64,000 bases of DNA, taken from positions 434,001-498,000 of the forward strand of contig NZ_JAUOTN010000003.1 of the NCBI RefSeq assembly GCF_030546575.1, written 5' to 3'. This document shows positions 43,029-53,377 of this stretch, in pieces. The position numbers and the translations under genes are program-made. The notes beneath the pieces were generated by a model. The model saw nothing but the letters and a program-made list of their open reading frames with translations. It was not told the origin of the DNA and made no database searches. This DNA is from Pontibacter coccineus. GTDB taxonomy: Bacteria; Bacteroidota; Bacteroidia; Cytophagales; Hymenobacteraceae. Every line of letters starts with the position of its first letter. Position 1 is the stretch's first letter.

Positions 43029-43061
43029 AGCAGCATTGCCCGCATGACAGGCAATGCTGCT
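43029..43061. repeat. Strong hairpin between susD and the S10 peptidase gene
   Basis: A perfect 12-base stem (AGCAGCATTGCC/GGCAATGCTGCT) with a nine-base loop lies eight bases after the susD stop on the minus strand. No U-tract follows. It could stabilise the susCD part of the transcript against 3' decay so that receptor exceeds peptidase. Confidence 0.55.
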
Positions 43062-43068
43062 ACACACT

Positions 43069-44589
43069 TTACTGGCGTGTATCCCAGAAAACCCTTTCGA
43101 GCAGGGAGCTTTTCTGTTCAATGTTCGGGTTGCTGCTTACTTCGTTGAATGGATAGAATAAAGATCGCGCAACACCATCCCAAACTGCTATTGGCGTTGG
43201 AATAGGCGTAATGGCAGGGTAGCCCGTTCTTCTCCAGTCAGTCCAGTTTTCCATTACTACGCCAAAGTTTGCGATGTATTTCTGATTGATGATCTGCTCC
43301 AGCTTATTGGCTTCTGAACCGGACAAGGTACCATTCGCAGCCAGGTATTCGTCGATCGCTGACTGTGGTACTCCAGCATCTCTCATCGACGCTTTGATTC
43401 CCTCCTTGAAGAAAGTTTCCGCATCCCCTTGCGCCCCGAACCGCAACGCTGCTTCTGCTCTTATAAAATTGTATTCCGAATAGAGGAGAAGCCTGGAAGG
43501 AGAGTCCCCTCCGTACGTTATGGCAGTGCCTTCCAAGCTGCCGTCCGCATTGATCCCTGCCGGGTTTACAGCGGATGGGGTGCCCTTCAAATAGCTGTGT
43601 AGCCTCGAATATTGAGTAGAAGGGGTCGACTCCAGGATGGAGGAGCCTATGTAAGATGTTGAATTGTAAGGAAAAGCAACGAAGTAAGTGGATCTTCTAG
43701 GGTCCTCCTTTTCATTCATCAGGTTAACGAGGAAGCGGTTAGGGAAAAACTGGTTTCTGAACTGGCCTCCCTCAATACTGGCCAACGGGTTCTGCCTTTG
43801 AGGCTGATTCAGGAACTTCATTTGGAAGTTATCATCATTGGACTGCATGAATTCTGCCCCACTGTTGATCAACGCATTGATCTGTTGGGTGGCAAAGGCA
43901 GGATCGACCTCACTGTAGTGTAAAAACATCCTTAATTTAAGCGTATTGGCCAAACGCTCCCATTTCACTTTTGACGCAGCCCAGCTGGAACTGGCGTAAA
44001 TGGTAGAATAATTGTTGGGCTCCAGTGTAGAGGTTGGCGCATTCAGATCTACGATGGCCTCATCCAAAAGCTTTATAAGTTGCGGGTAAATGTCGGCGTC
44101 GTTGTCATATTTCGGATACTTGACCGCCCCGAATTTCAACCCTTCCGTATAGGGTACATCTCCCCAGGCATCCACGGTTACCTGGTAGGTATATGCCTTC
44201 AGTATTTTAGCAACCCCGGTATAGTGGGGGCTCCCGTTTTCGCTCGTAATGATGATCAGCTGCTCCAGATCGGCAAGTATGCCGGCAAATATGCTGTTCC
44301 AGGTGTTATTCACATCCGAATCGCTGATGGAGTAGCGCTCATAGTTTGTAAAGGTGTTGTTGAGCACTGGGCCATGACCGGAGAACTGCTGCATGATCAG
44401 GTTGCTGTAGCGCATGAGGTCACTGCTCCCCATAAAGCCGATGTTGGTAGTGGCAGAAGGCAGGATCTCGGATGGCCGGGCTATTGTGATATTATTGGGA
44501 TCATCGTTTACGTCAAAAAAGCTCTCACACGATGGGAAAATAAGCCCGGCTGAAAGTAAAGCGATGCTTAAAAGTCTGGTATATTTCAT
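43069..44589 (-). CDS. SusD-like outer-membrane lipoprotein of the peptide locus
   Basis: The 506-residue protein has an SPII signal with lipobox FPSC (Cys20) and belongs to the second SusD subgroup: VNDDPNNITIARPSEILPSATTNIGF near the start, a HYTGVAKILKAYTYQVTVDAWGDVPYTEGL segment, and the C-terminal ITPIPTPIAVWDGVARSLFYPFNEVSSN. The MRYSNLIMQQFSGHG part lies in the binding face of the family. It follows SusC by 32 bases. As linked genes are a carboxypeptidase and an amidohydrolase, the ligand is more likely peptide than glycan. Confidence 0.93.
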   Translation of the reverse strand: MKYTRLLSIALLSAGLIFPSCESFFDVNDDPNNITIARPSEILPSATTNIGFMGSSDLMRYSNLIMQQFSGHGPVLNNTFTNYERYSISDSDVNNTWNSIFAGILADLEQLIIITSENGSPHYTGVAKILKAYTYQVTVDAWGDVPYTEGLKFGAVKYPKYDNDADIYPQLIKLLDEAIVDLNAPTSTLEPNNYSTIYASSSWAASKVKWERLANTLKLRMFLHYSEVDPAFATQQINALINSGAEFMQSNDDNFQMKFLNQPQRQNPLASIEGGQFRNQFFPNRFLVNLMNEKEDPRRSTYFVAFPYNSTSYIGSSILESTPSTQYSRLHSYLKGTPSAVNPAGINADGSLEGTAITYGGDSPSRLLLYSEYNFIRAEAALRFGAQGDAETFFKEGIKASMRDAGVPQSAIDEYLAANGTLSGSEANKLEQIINQKYIANFGVVMENWTDWRRTGYPAITPIPTPIAVWDGVARSLFYPFNEVSSNPNIEQKSSLLERVFWDTRQ

Positions 44590-44621
44590 GACTGAATTTT
44601 AAGTTAAGGTGAATGAAGAAA

Positions 44622-47600
44622 TTACAAGGTTGCCCTTAAGCTTGCGCCTATCGTTCGGGCGATCGGCTGTATGCCAAATTCAAGGCCCCGAGAGTTACTG
44701 ACACCTTGCAGGTTCTGCTCAGGATCCAGATGCGGGTAGTTAGGCGCATGGGTCAGCAGGTTGCGGCCATAAACAGACACTTGCAACGCTTTGATGAAGC
44801 CGGCTTTTGAAAGTAGGGACTGCGGCAGTTTGTAGCTGAGGGAGGCTTCGCGCAGCTTCACAAAAGAGGCGTCGTGCACATACCCTGCCCAGGCAACGTA
44901 TTTTCCTCTCAGGCCCCAGTAGTCCTGTGCTGTCACATAGATGTCATTCGTTCTTCCGTCTTCCAGCACCCCTTCAAACAGGTAGGGTTTGTTGGGCGTC
45001 CCATTTTCGGTGAAGCGAGGGTATTCCGCTGTTTCAGCTGCTACCCCATAGATCCTCAAGTTGCCCGCTGTTCTGGAAAGGATATCTCCTTTGTGTTTCC
45101 AGTCTATCAGGAAGGATAGGTTGAAGGCTTTATAGGAGAAGTTGTTGGTGAATCCCATAGTGAACTTAGGATTTGGATTGCCTGTAGCAGATACACCCGG
45201 CGCAGTTAAGGGGAGACCGTTGGATCCGATGATCATCCTGCCCTGTTCATCCCGTCTGTAGTCGGTTGAGTAGATCAGGCCATACTGCTCACCTACTACG
45301 GCTTGGGTGTTGGGAGATGTAAAGCCGCCAATTGTCAGTCTTCCAACGCCTGGCGCCAATTCTTCTACAATAGTTCTGAAGGTGGTGAAATTGACTGTTG
45401 ATTCCCATCTGAAATTCTCGCCGGCAACCGGGCTGCCTGATACGAGTACCTCCAGGCCTTTTGTAGATAATTTACCGGCATTGGTAATCGTACTGGTAAA
45501 GCCTGAGGTAGCAGGGACCGGAACAGCGAATATCAGGTTTCGGGTGTCTCGCTTATAGACCGATGCATCTACATAGAGGCGCTTGTTAAAGAAGCTCAGT
45601 TCCGTTCCTAATTCAATCTCCCGGGTAAATTCCGGTTTGATGTCATAATTTCCCGCCGAGTTGTCGTAGGTAAATCCGGCTAAGCCATTAAATGGAAAAT
45701 TAACCGTTGTCGAGCCCCAGCCATCCCCAGCACTTGCCTGGCCCCAGTAGGTGCTCGTGCTGTATACGCCTGCTCCCTTGCCCACTTCACCCACGTTTGC
45801 TCTTATTTTAGCCGATGACAGTACGTCGCTCTGTAAGGAAGGGAAAGCCTCTGTAGGAACAAAACTTAGGGCTACAGCAGGGTAGAAAATGGACCGGTTC
45901 TCTTTTGTAAGAGTGGAGGAGAAGTCATTTCTGCCTTTAACGTTTAAGGTTAAGTAACTTTTGTAATCCACAATAAAGTCTCCGAAGAAGCCCATCAGTC
46001 TTCGTTCCGAAATGCTTGACGAGGGATTGTAAGATAAGAAGTTCTTCAGGTTATCAAAGCCAGGTACAACGATGCCCAGGCCTACAGCGGCCAGGTTACT
46101 GCTGTAGTTGGAGATTACCTCATTACCTAGCGTTGCGGTAAGTCTAAAATTGTCACCAACCTTTTTGTCGCCTGTAACAGTCAGATAGGAGTTGATATCC
46201 CGGGAAAAAATTTCTCTATCTCTAACTCCACCAGTACCAGCAGAGTTTGTGTTGCCGTTGCTGCGGATGCCTTTGTCATCAAAGCCCTTGCTGTTGGTTG
46301 TAAACACATCGCCACCAATCCGGAAGTCAGCACGCAGCCAGTCTGTAAAGTCATAGGCCAGGTTCAGGTTACCGTATACCCGGTTGGTTTCGTCTGTAAA
46401 TTTAACATGTTCTATCGCCCAGTAGGGATGGTCCTCAGCAGCAAACCATAGCTGGCCTCCTAGTTCATTCTGATACGGCTTGCCGGAGAGATCATAGCTC
46501 CTGGGTGTATATATACCTGCCCAAAGCGGGTTAGAGCCCTGGTTGCCTGCCTGTGTCCGTTCCGATTGGTTATTGATGTAGTTGATGGACGTATTGACTG
46601 TTAATTTATCTGTCACACTGGTGCCTGCATTCACACTGAAAGAATTTCTGTTCATCTCGTTGCCCGGTACAAGCCCGGTCTCGTGCGTGTTACCGTAAGA
46701 TATCCTGTAGTTATACTTTTCGGTGGCACCTGAGAAGCTCAAGGTGTTTTGCAGGAATTTGGAATGCTGCAGGATGTCTTTCACATTGTTAGGGTAGGCC
46801 TTCAGCGTTTCATCTTCTCCAAACCAGTTTTTTACTGTCTGCCCGTTTATGCGTGGACCCCACGAACCTGGCGTGTTATTGGCATAGTTGCCATTGGTGC
46901 CTTGGGCATATTCATTCTGTAGATCAGGAAACCGGTTCATGGTCCCCACACCATAGTTTGAATTGAAGTTTATCTGGTTCTTGGTTCCCAGCTTTCCCTT
47001 TTTGGTGGTGATCAGTATAACACCGGAAGCCGCCCTGGATCCATAGAGTACGGTTGCTGCAGCACCTTTCAGCACACTCATGCTTTCAATATCATCCGGA
47101 TTGATATCAGCGGCTCTGTTAGAGCTGGCCACGCCGGCATTCACACTATTGCTGCCGCCACTGTTGTCTATCGGCACTCCATCTATCACAAACAAAGGCT
47201 GGTTACTCCCTGTGATACTGGAGAAGCCGCGAATGGTGATGTTGGAGCTGGAAAGTCCTCCGCCGGTACCAGATATCTGTACGCCGGCGACTTTGCCAGC
47301 CAACGCGTTGGTCACGTCCGTCACAGGCGACTTAGTTATTTCATCGGAGCTTACTCCGCTCACCCCATAGCCAAGCGATTTTTTATCTCTTTCAATCCCG
47401 AAGGAGGTGACCACCACTTCCTGCAGTTGCTTGGAGTCCTGCGCAATAGCGATGTTGTACACACTCTGGCCTGTAACAGGGATTCTCTGCGTCACAAAAC
47501 CAATAAATGACACCATCAGTGTGGCGCCCTCCGGTGCCTGCAAACTAAAAGTGCCATCCATATTTGTTTGTGTACCTCTTGCCATGCCCTCCACAACAAT

Positions 47601-47726
47601 GGTGACACCGGGCATAGGAGAGTTGTCCTCTTTGGCGACAACCTTGCCTGTGATTTGCTTGTCCTGTGCATAGGATATACTGTAGATACTTAAGCACAAG
47701 AGAAATAAGAGTAGCTTTTTCATCAT
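44622..47726 (-). CDS. SusC/RagA family TonB-linked channel of the peptide locus
   Basis: The 1034-residue protein has a signal peptide (1-20), a carboxypeptidase-regulatory-like sandwich (about 24-100, GKVVAKEDNSPMPGVTIVVEG), the plug (about 108-230, KDKKSLGYGVSGVSSDEITKSPVTDVTNALAGKVAGV, SGSNQPLFVIDGVPIDNSGG) and a barrel ending in GASLRATL. The start could be Met1 or Met2 (47723). It heads the minus-strand operon and is divergent from the BNR-repeat protein. With SusD it would import peptides that are then cut in the periplasm. Confidence 0.94.
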   Translation of the reverse strand: MMKKLLLFLLCLSIYSISYAQDKQITGKVVAKEDNSPMPGVTIVVEGMARGTQTNMDGTFSLQAPEGATLMVSFIGFVTQRIPVTGQSVYNIAIAQDSKQLQEVVVTSFGIERDKKSLGYGVSGVSSDEITKSPVTDVTNALAGKVAGVQISGTGGGLSSSNITIRGFSSITGSNQPLFVIDGVPIDNSGGSNSVNAGVASSNRAADINPDDIESMSVLKGAAATVLYGSRAASGVILITTKKGKLGTKNQINFNSNYGVGTMNRFPDLQNEYAQGTNGNYANNTPGSWGPRINGQTVKNWFGEDETLKAYPNNVKDILQHSKFLQNTLSFSGATEKYNYRISYGNTHETGLVPGNEMNRNSFSVNAGTSVTDKLTVNTSINYINNQSERTQAGNQGSNPLWAGIYTPRSYDLSGKPYQNELGGQLWFAAEDHPYWAIEHVKFTDETNRVYGNLNLAYDFTDWLRADFRIGGDVFTTNSKGFDDKGIRSNGNTNSAGTGGVRDREIFSRDINSYLTVTGDKKVGDNFRLTATLGNEVISNYSSNLAAVGLGIVVPGFDNLKNFLSYNPSSSISERRLMGFFGDFIVDYKSYLTLNVKGRNDFSSTLTKENRSIFYPAVALSFVPTEAFPSLQSDVLSSAKIRANVGEVGKGAGVYSTSTYWGQASAGDGWGSTTVNFPFNGLAGFTYDNSAGNYDIKPEFTREIELGTELSFFNKRLYVDASVYKRDTRNLIFAVPVPATSGFTSTITNAGKLSTKGLEVLVSGSPVAGENFRWESTVNFTTFRTIVEELAPGVGRLTIGGFTSPNTQAVVGEQYGLIYSTDYRRDEQGRMIIGSNGLPLTAPGVSATGNPNPKFTMGFTNNFSYKAFNLSFLIDWKHKGDILSRTAGNLRIYGVAAETAEYPRFTENGTPNKPYLFEGVLEDGRTNDIYVTAQDYWGLRGKYVAWAGYVHDASFVKLREASLSYKLPQSLLSKAGFIKALQVSVYGRNLLTHAPNYPHLDPEQNLQGVSNSRGLEFGIQPIARTIGASLRATL

Positions 47727-48144
47727 AACGTTAGTTTTATTTCCTATTTGAAATATAGCTAATCAAAAACTAGGTTATCTGGCTAAAATCATGAAAATGC
47801 AGGCGATGTTAATTGCGGTTTACGATTAGATAATTTTGATTAATCCAATTGCCCTATCTTCGGTAAAAATCAGGGTCTTATTTTTTAGTAGCCTTTACAG
47901 GTATGGCTAACTTATAATTGTGTGCCCAAACTGGTTCTGTATTATAGAGATAGACGCTGCCTGGAGGTGAGTGTTAAGCAGCGGAGATCAGGACTTTGGT
48001 TGTGAATGAACAGCGATAGGTTTTTGATGACCTGAAATTAATCATACTACATAGAATGGGGTGGTCGCAGAGTTGGTTGTGGGATGTTGGAATAGTTTTA
48101 AAACAGACATTTGATTCACATTATTTAACCAACTCAATTAACCT
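47727..48144. other. Divergent control region, susC and BNR-repeat gene
   Basis: The 418-base gap lies between two genes that read away from each other. It is AT-rich in 47750-47890 and 48090-48140. I see no perfect TAnnTTTG with a matching TTG, but TAGTTTTTG and TATATTTC occur on the minus strand. This is where an AraC-type regulator would be expected to bind. Confidence 0.4.
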
Positions 48145-51078
48145 ATGCAAAAGCGTATACTAGTAGTAGCCCTGTTCTTCTCCCTCGGGGCAACGGCAAT
48201 AGCTCAGAAGAAAATAAAACAGCCGAATGCGACGCCCGCGTCCGAAAGGTTGCTAGCCCTGGAGAAGAGAGAGCAGTTGGAGCAGGCGTCTCTTGTAAAC
48301 AATGTCAAATTCAGAAACGCAGGTCCCACTATCATGAGTGGCCGTGTTGCCGATATTGAAGGTTCACCCAAAGACCCGTCTACATTCTATGCCGCTTACG
48401 CGTCGGGTGGCCTCTGGAAAACGACCAACAACGGCATCTCTTTCGAGCCTATCTTCGACAAAGAAGCCGTAATGACGATCGGCGACATTGCCGTGGACTG
48501 GAACAACAACGAAACAATCTGGGTCGGAACCGGCGAGAGCAACTCCAGCCGCTCTTCCTACTCGGGTGTGGGGGTATACAAAAGTACCGACGGTGGTAAG
48601 TCCTGGCAACATATGGGGCTGGATGACACGCACCACATAGGGAAGGTAATTATACACCCAACCGACCCGAATACCGTTTGGGTAGCAGCACTGGGGCATC
48701 TGTACTCCCCAAACAAAGACCGTGGCGTGTACAAGACGACCGATGGCGGCAAGACCTGGAAGAAGACACTTTATATAGATGATAACACAGGTGCCATTGA
48801 CCTGCAGGTAGATCCGAAGAACCCAAACAACGTGTTTGCAGCTATGTGGCACCGCGAGCGCCGCGCCTGGGACTTTGTAGAGAGCGGCAAGACCTCCGGC
48901 ATATACAAGTCTACCGATGGCGGCAACACCTGGTCCGATATCAGTACGGCCGCACATAACTTCCCGGATACGGAAGGAGTGGGACGAATAGGACTCAGCA
49001 TGTATCCGGGTGACCCTAATATAATGTATGCGTTGGTGGATAACTTTGATCCCCGCCCGCAGGATACAAAATCTCAGAACAAAAGTGCCCTCACCACGGA
49101 AGTTTTTGCTGTTATGTCAGCCGAAAGCTTCCTGAAGTTAAATGATGAAGAGATCAATCAGTATTTAGATGATAATCGGTTTCCGCGGGAATTTGCAGCA
49201 AAAAATGTAAAGGAGATGGTAAAGAACGGTAAGATAAAGCCGTCTGCCCTAGCTGATTATCTGAATGACCCTACAAATGAGCCGCTGCCCGATGTGATTG
49301 GCGCAGAAGTATACCGCACAGATAATGGAGGCAAGAACTGGAAGAAAACGCATAGTGGTTACATAGATGGGCTATACTCTACCATCGGTTACTATTTAGG
49401 AGTGATCCGTGTGTCTCCTTCAAATCCGGATAAAATCTATGCGCTGGGGGTGCCTTTATTTACATCGGATGATGCCGGTAAAACCTTCAAAACGATCGGA
49501 GGCGCCAACGTGCATTCTGACCACCAGGCCTTGTGGATAAACCCAAATAAGCCAGAGCACCTGATAGAAGGGAATGATGGCGGGCTTAATATCTCCTATG
49601 ATGCGGGTGAAAACTGGTTAAAGGTGAATGTGCCTTCTGTTGCCCAATTTTACTCGGTAGAGGTGGACATGGCAAAACCGTACAATGTATATGGTGGTTT
49701 GCAGGATAACGGCACCTGGGTTGGCCCGAGCAACTATTCGTATAGTAATGCCTGGACAGGCACAGGCCTATACCCTTACCAACGGCTGGGCGGTGGCGAT
49801 GGCATGATGGTGCAGGCTGACTGGCGGGATAACAATACGATCTACTATGGATCACAATTCGGAAATTATACCCGTATCAATAAGCAAACCGGGGAGCGAA
49901 CACCTGTAAAGCCAAGCCATAAATTGGGCGAAACGCCGCTCCGCTTTAACTGGGAGAGCCCGATCCACCTGAGCCGCCACAACCAGGACATCCTGTACTT
50001 CGGCTCCAACAAATTCCACCGCTCTCTTAAAAAAGGAGATGAGATGGAAACCTTGTCCGGTGACCTGACAAACGGGGGACGAAAAGGAAATGTAAGCTAT
50101 GGGACGCTTACGTGTATCAACGAATCGCCTTTGCGCTTTGGCCTGCTCTATACCGGCTCTGACGACGGCGCCATCCATGTATCCAAAGATGGCGGCTATA
50201 ACTGGGAGAACATCTCCAGGAAATTACCGCAGCACTTGTGGGTATCGACCGTGGTGGCTTCCAACCACGCTGAGAACCGGGTGTATACCTCACTGAACGG
50301 CTACCGCTGGGATGATTTCACACCCTACCTGTACGTGTCAGAAGACAATGGCAAAAAGTGGGAGCGCCTGGGCACCAACCTGCCTAAAGAGGCAATCAAC
50401 GTGGTGAAGGAGGATCCGAAGAATCCGGACCTGCTCTACGTAGGCACCGACCATGGCCTGTATATTTCGCTTGACCGTGGCAAGACCTTTATGCAGATGC
50501 GCAACGGCATGCCAGCCGTAGCTGTGCACGACGTAGTGGTGCATCCACGCGATAATGACCTGGTGGTAGGTACACATGGACGGGGTATTTATATCGCCAA
50601 TGTGGAACATCTGCAACAATTATCGCCAGCCCTGTTAATGGAGAAACTGCATATGTTTGCTTTTGAGCCTGTGCAGTTTAATCCGGCGTGGGGAGAGGAG
50701 CGCAATTCATGGCGAGGAGGATCTAAAGCAGAAATAAGCATTCCTTTCTACACAAAGGAGCCTGGCAATACGATTGTCCGAATCAAAACAGCGAAAGGGC
50801 TGGTCGTGAATGAGATGCAGGAGAAGAGCGGGCGTGGTCTCAACTACATCACCTACAATCTTTCGGTAGACAACGCCAACTTAAAAGCCTATGAAGCGGA
50901 GCTGAACAGTTCGAAAGAAGGAAATAAGGTACCGCTAAAGATAGAGCCTGCAGAAAACAATGTGATCTACCTGCGGCCCGGCAAATATACGGTAGAGGTA
51001 CAAACCAGCACTGGTGTCACACAAACCCAGGAGTTGTCCATCAAAGCTCCGCAGGTTAGAACGAGAGGAGGTGTGTAG
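48145..51078 (+). CDS. Secreted BNR/sortilin-like propeller protein
   Basis: The 977-residue protein has a signal peptide (1-20) and many Asp-box (BNR) repeats of the S-x-D-x-G-x-x-W type: VYKSTDGGKSWQ, VYKTTDGGKTWK, IYKSTDGGNTWSD, YRTDNGGKNWK, FTSDDAGKTFK, VSKDGGYNWEN, VSEDNGKKWER. These mark VPS10/sortilin-like and sialidase-like beta-propellers. A C-terminal beta domain follows (from about 860). It is called glycosyl hydrolase in some annotations but no catalytic site is clear. Divergent from the SusCD-peptidase operon, it probably binds or presents peptides or proteins in the periplasm. A paralogue is at 56583. A terminator follows. Confidence 0.88.
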   Translation: MQKRILVVALFFSLGATAIAQKKIKQPNATPASERLLALEKREQLEQASLVNNVKFRNAGPTIMSGRVADIEGSPKDPSTFYAAYASGGLWKTTNNGISFEPIFDKEAVMTIGDIAVDWNNNETIWVGTGESNSSRSSYSGVGVYKSTDGGKSWQHMGLDDTHHIGKVIIHPTDPNTVWVAALGHLYSPNKDRGVYKTTDGGKTWKKTLYIDDNTGAIDLQVDPKNPNNVFAAMWHRERRAWDFVESGKTSGIYKSTDGGNTWSDISTAAHNFPDTEGVGRIGLSMYPGDPNIMYALVDNFDPRPQDTKSQNKSALTTEVFAVMSAESFLKLNDEEINQYLDDNRFPREFAAKNVKEMVKNGKIKPSALADYLNDPTNEPLPDVIGAEVYRTDNGGKNWKKTHSGYIDGLYSTIGYYLGVIRVSPSNPDKIYALGVPLFTSDDAGKTFKTIGGANVHSDHQALWINPNKPEHLIEGNDGGLNISYDAGENWLKVNVPSVAQFYSVEVDMAKPYNVYGGLQDNGTWVGPSNYSYSNAWTGTGLYPYQRLGGGDGMMVQADWRDNNTIYYGSQFGNYTRINKQTGERTPVKPSHKLGETPLRFNWESPIHLSRHNQDILYFGSNKFHRSLKKGDEMETLSGDLTNGGRKGNVSYGTLTCINESPLRFGLLYTGSDDGAIHVSKDGGYNWENISRKLPQHLWVSTVVASNHAENRVYTSLNGYRWDDFTPYLYVSEDNGKKWERLGTNLPKEAINVVKEDPKNPDLLYVGTDHGLYISLDRGKTFMQMRNGMPAVAVHDVVVHPRDNDLVVGTHGRGIYIANVEHLQQLSPALLMEKLHMFAFEPVQFNPAWGEERNSWRGGSKAEISIPFYTKEPGNTIVRIKTAKGLVVNEMQEKSGRGLNYITYNLSVDNANLKAYEAELNSSKEGNKVPLKIEPAENNVIYLRPGKYTVEVQTSTGVTQTQELSIKAPQVRTRGGV

Positions 51079-51103
51079 GTCGCTATACCTGATAGCCATA
51101 AAC

Positions 51104-51136
51104 AAAAATCCCCAGCTGGATCAGCTGGGGATTTTT
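51104..51136. terminator. Bidirectional terminator between the BNR gene and dnaK
   Basis: A perfect 15-base stem (AAAAATCCCCAGCTG/CAGCTGGGGATTTTT) with a three-base loop, flanked by A and T tracts on both sides, lies between the convergent genes. Confidence 0.95.
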
Positions 51137-51156
51137 ATTATTCTATAAGTTAAGGC

Positions 51157-53082
51157 TTACTTCTTGCCGTCTACTTCTTCATAGTCCACATCGGTTACAC
51201 CGCCGTCGTCAGTTGCAGCGCCCTGCGGACCGCCAGCCTGCTGACCGTTACCGGCTGCAGCACCTTCCTGTCCACCACCGGCTGCGTACATCTCCTGAGA
51301 GGCCGCCTGCCAAGCGTTGTTGAGGTTTTCGATGGCGCGGTCTATACCTGCAATGTCCTTGGCACCGTGTGCTGTTCTGAGCTCGCCCAGTGCAGTTTCA
51401 ATGTTCGACTTGTTGCCTTCAGACAGTTTCTCGCCATACTCTTTCAGCTGCTTCTCGGTCTGGAAGATCATCGAGTCAGCCGCATTCAGCTTCTCGATTT
51501 CTTCCTTCGCCTTCTTGTCAGCTTCGGCGTTGGCTTCCGCTTCCTGGCGCATTTTCTCGATCTCCTGCTCGCTCAGACCAGAAGAAGCCTCAATGCGGAT
51601 CTTCTGCTCTTTGCCAGTCGCTTTGTCCTTGGCCGTTACGTGCAGTATACCGTTGGCGTCGATGTCGAAGATAACCTCGATCTGCGGAACGCCGCGTGGT
51701 GCTGGTGGAATGCCGTCCAGGTGGAAACGACCGATCGTGCGGTTGTCTTTCGCCATAGGGCGCTCACCCTGCAGTACGTGAATCTCTACTGAAGGCTGGT
51801 TGTCAGAAGCGGTTGAGAACGTCTCAGACTTCTTCGTTGGGATCGTCGTGTTCGACTCGATCAGCTTGGTCATCACACCACCCATGGTTTCGATACCCAG
51901 TGAAAGCGGGGTTACGTCGAGTAGAAGTACGTCTTTTACTTCACCTGTCAGTACACCACCCTGAATCGCAGCACCGATGGCTACTACTTCATCCGGGTTT
52001 ACACCTTTAGAAGGCTTCTTGCCAAAGAACTTCTCTACTTCTTCTTGTACCTTAGGTATACGGGTTGAACCACCTACCAGAATCACTTCGTCAATGTCAG
52101 AAGTAGACAGACCAGCGTCCTGAAGGGCCTTCTTGCAAGGCTCCATCGAGCGACGGATCAAATCGTCTGTCAGCTGCTCGAACTTAGCTCTTGTCAGTTT
52201 GCGCACCAAGTGTTTCGGCACACCGTCCACTGGCATGATGTAAGGCAGGTTGATCTCGGTTTCGTTTGAAGAAGAAAGCTCCACTTTCGCCTTCTCAGCG
52301 GCTTCTTTCAGACGCTGCAGGGCCATTGGGTCTTTGCGCAGGTCCAGGCCTTCGTCGTTCTTGAACTCTTCAGCCAGCCAGTTGATGATCTTCTGGTCGA
52401 AGTCGTCACCACCCAGGTGTGTGTCTCCATTGGTCGAAAGCACTTCGAAAACACCGTCACCCAGCTCCAGGATAGAGATATCGAAGGTACCGCCACCTAA
52501 GTCGAATACGGCGATCTTCTGATCTTTGTGTTTTTTGTCCAAACCGTAGGCAAGCGCTGCTGCCGTCGGCTCGTTGATGATACGCTTCACTTCAAGACCT
52601 GCAATCTGTCCGGCCTCTTTTGTGGCCTGGCGCTGTGCATCGTTGAAGTAAGCCGGTACCGTGATCACGGCTTCTGTTACCGTAGTGCCCAAGTAATCTT
52701 CCGCCGTAGCCTTCATTTTCTGAAGCACCATCGCCGAAATTTCCTGTGGCGTGTACTGGCGATCGCCAATCTCCACACGGATGGTGTTGTTGCCACCCTG
52801 CACCACTTTATAAGACACCTGCTTGGCTTCTTCACTCACTTCGTTGTAGCTGTGGCCCATGAAGCGCTTGATAGAAGCGATCGTGTTTTGTGGGTTTGTG
52901 ATTGCCTGACGTTTGGCAGGGTCACCTACCTTACGCTCGCCTTTGCCACCATCCAGGAACGCGACAATAGACGGAGTAGTTCTGCGGCCTTCGCTGTTTG
53001 GTATAACCACTGGCTCGTTGCCTTCCATTACGGCAACGCAGGAGTTGGTTGTACCTAAGTCAATACCAATTATCTTTCCCAT
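51157..53082 (-). CDS. dnaK: Hsp70 chaperone DnaK
   Basis: The 641-residue chaperone has the ATPase domain ([17 protein letters not shown] at 4-20, [49 protein letters not shown]), the linker [16 protein letters not shown], the peptide-binding domain, the helical lid and a Gly/Ala/Gln-rich tail ending EEVDGKK (the EEVD-like end). It refolds proteins with DnaJ and GrpE in the cytoplasm. dnaJ and grpE are not next to it. No heat-shock sigma-32-type promoter or CIRCE element is seen upstream. Confidence 0.98.
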   Translation of the reverse strand: MGKIIGIDLGTTNSCVAVMEGNEPVVIPNSEGRRTTPSIVAFLDGGKGERKVGDPAKRQAITNPQNTIASIKRFMGHSYNEVSEEAKQVSYKVVQGGNNTIRVEIGDRQYTPQEISAMVLQKMKATAEDYLGTTVTEAVITVPAYFNDAQRQATKEAGQIAGLEVKRIINEPTAAALAYGLDKKHKDQKIAVFDLGGGTFDISILELGDGVFEVLSTNGDTHLGGDDFDQKIINWLAEEFKNDEGLDLRKDPMALQRLKEAAEKAKVELSSSNETEINLPYIMPVDGVPKHLVRKLTRAKFEQLTDDLIRRSMEPCKKALQDAGLSTSDIDEVILVGGSTRIPKVQEEVEKFFGKKPSKGVNPDEVVAIGAAIQGGVLTGEVKDVLLLDVTPLSLGIETMGGVMTKLIESNTTIPTKKSETFSTASDNQPSVEIHVLQGERPMAKDNRTIGRFHLDGIPPAPRGVPQIEVIFDIDANGILHVTAKDKATGKEQKIRIEASSGLSEQEIEKMRQEAEANAEADKKAKEEIEKLNAADSMIFQTEKQLKEYGEKLSEGNKSNIETALGELRTAHGAKDIAGIDRAIENLNNAWQAASQEMYAAGGGQEGAAAGNGQQAGGPQGAATDDGGVTDVDYEEVDGKK

Positions 53083-53327
53083 TCTATAGTTTTATAATGA
53101 TTCGATTACAATTTCTTTTTTACTGCTGCTAGCAATCTATCAAGGTATGTGCCAAGGCGGTTTATACCTGTTTTGCCTGTCATTCTGTCACAAGTAATTG
53201 CGCCGGGATTCCTTTTGTCGCTCTTACGGGAACGGAAATCCAATGATCAAGACATATTTGCCTGCACACAGGTATAGCGGTGCAAGGCCGTAAAACTTAT
53301 ACCTGTTATTTGGCGCCGCTTGCACAT

Positions 53328-53357
53328 AAAAAAGCCCTCACATCGGAGGGCTTTTTT
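53328..53357. terminator. Terminator after the subtilase gene
   Basis: A 12-base perfect stem (AAAAAAGCCCTC/GAGGGCTTTTTT) with a six-base loop lies 20 bases beyond the stop of the minus-strand subtilase gene, between it and dnaK. Confidence 0.93.
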
Positions 53358-53377
53358 AGATCCTGTTCAGGTAATCT

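Noticed and set aside
53083..53327. Heat-shock promoter or CIRCE element before dnaK
   Set aside because: I looked for sigma-32-like and CIRCE inverted repeats and saw none; no claim is made.
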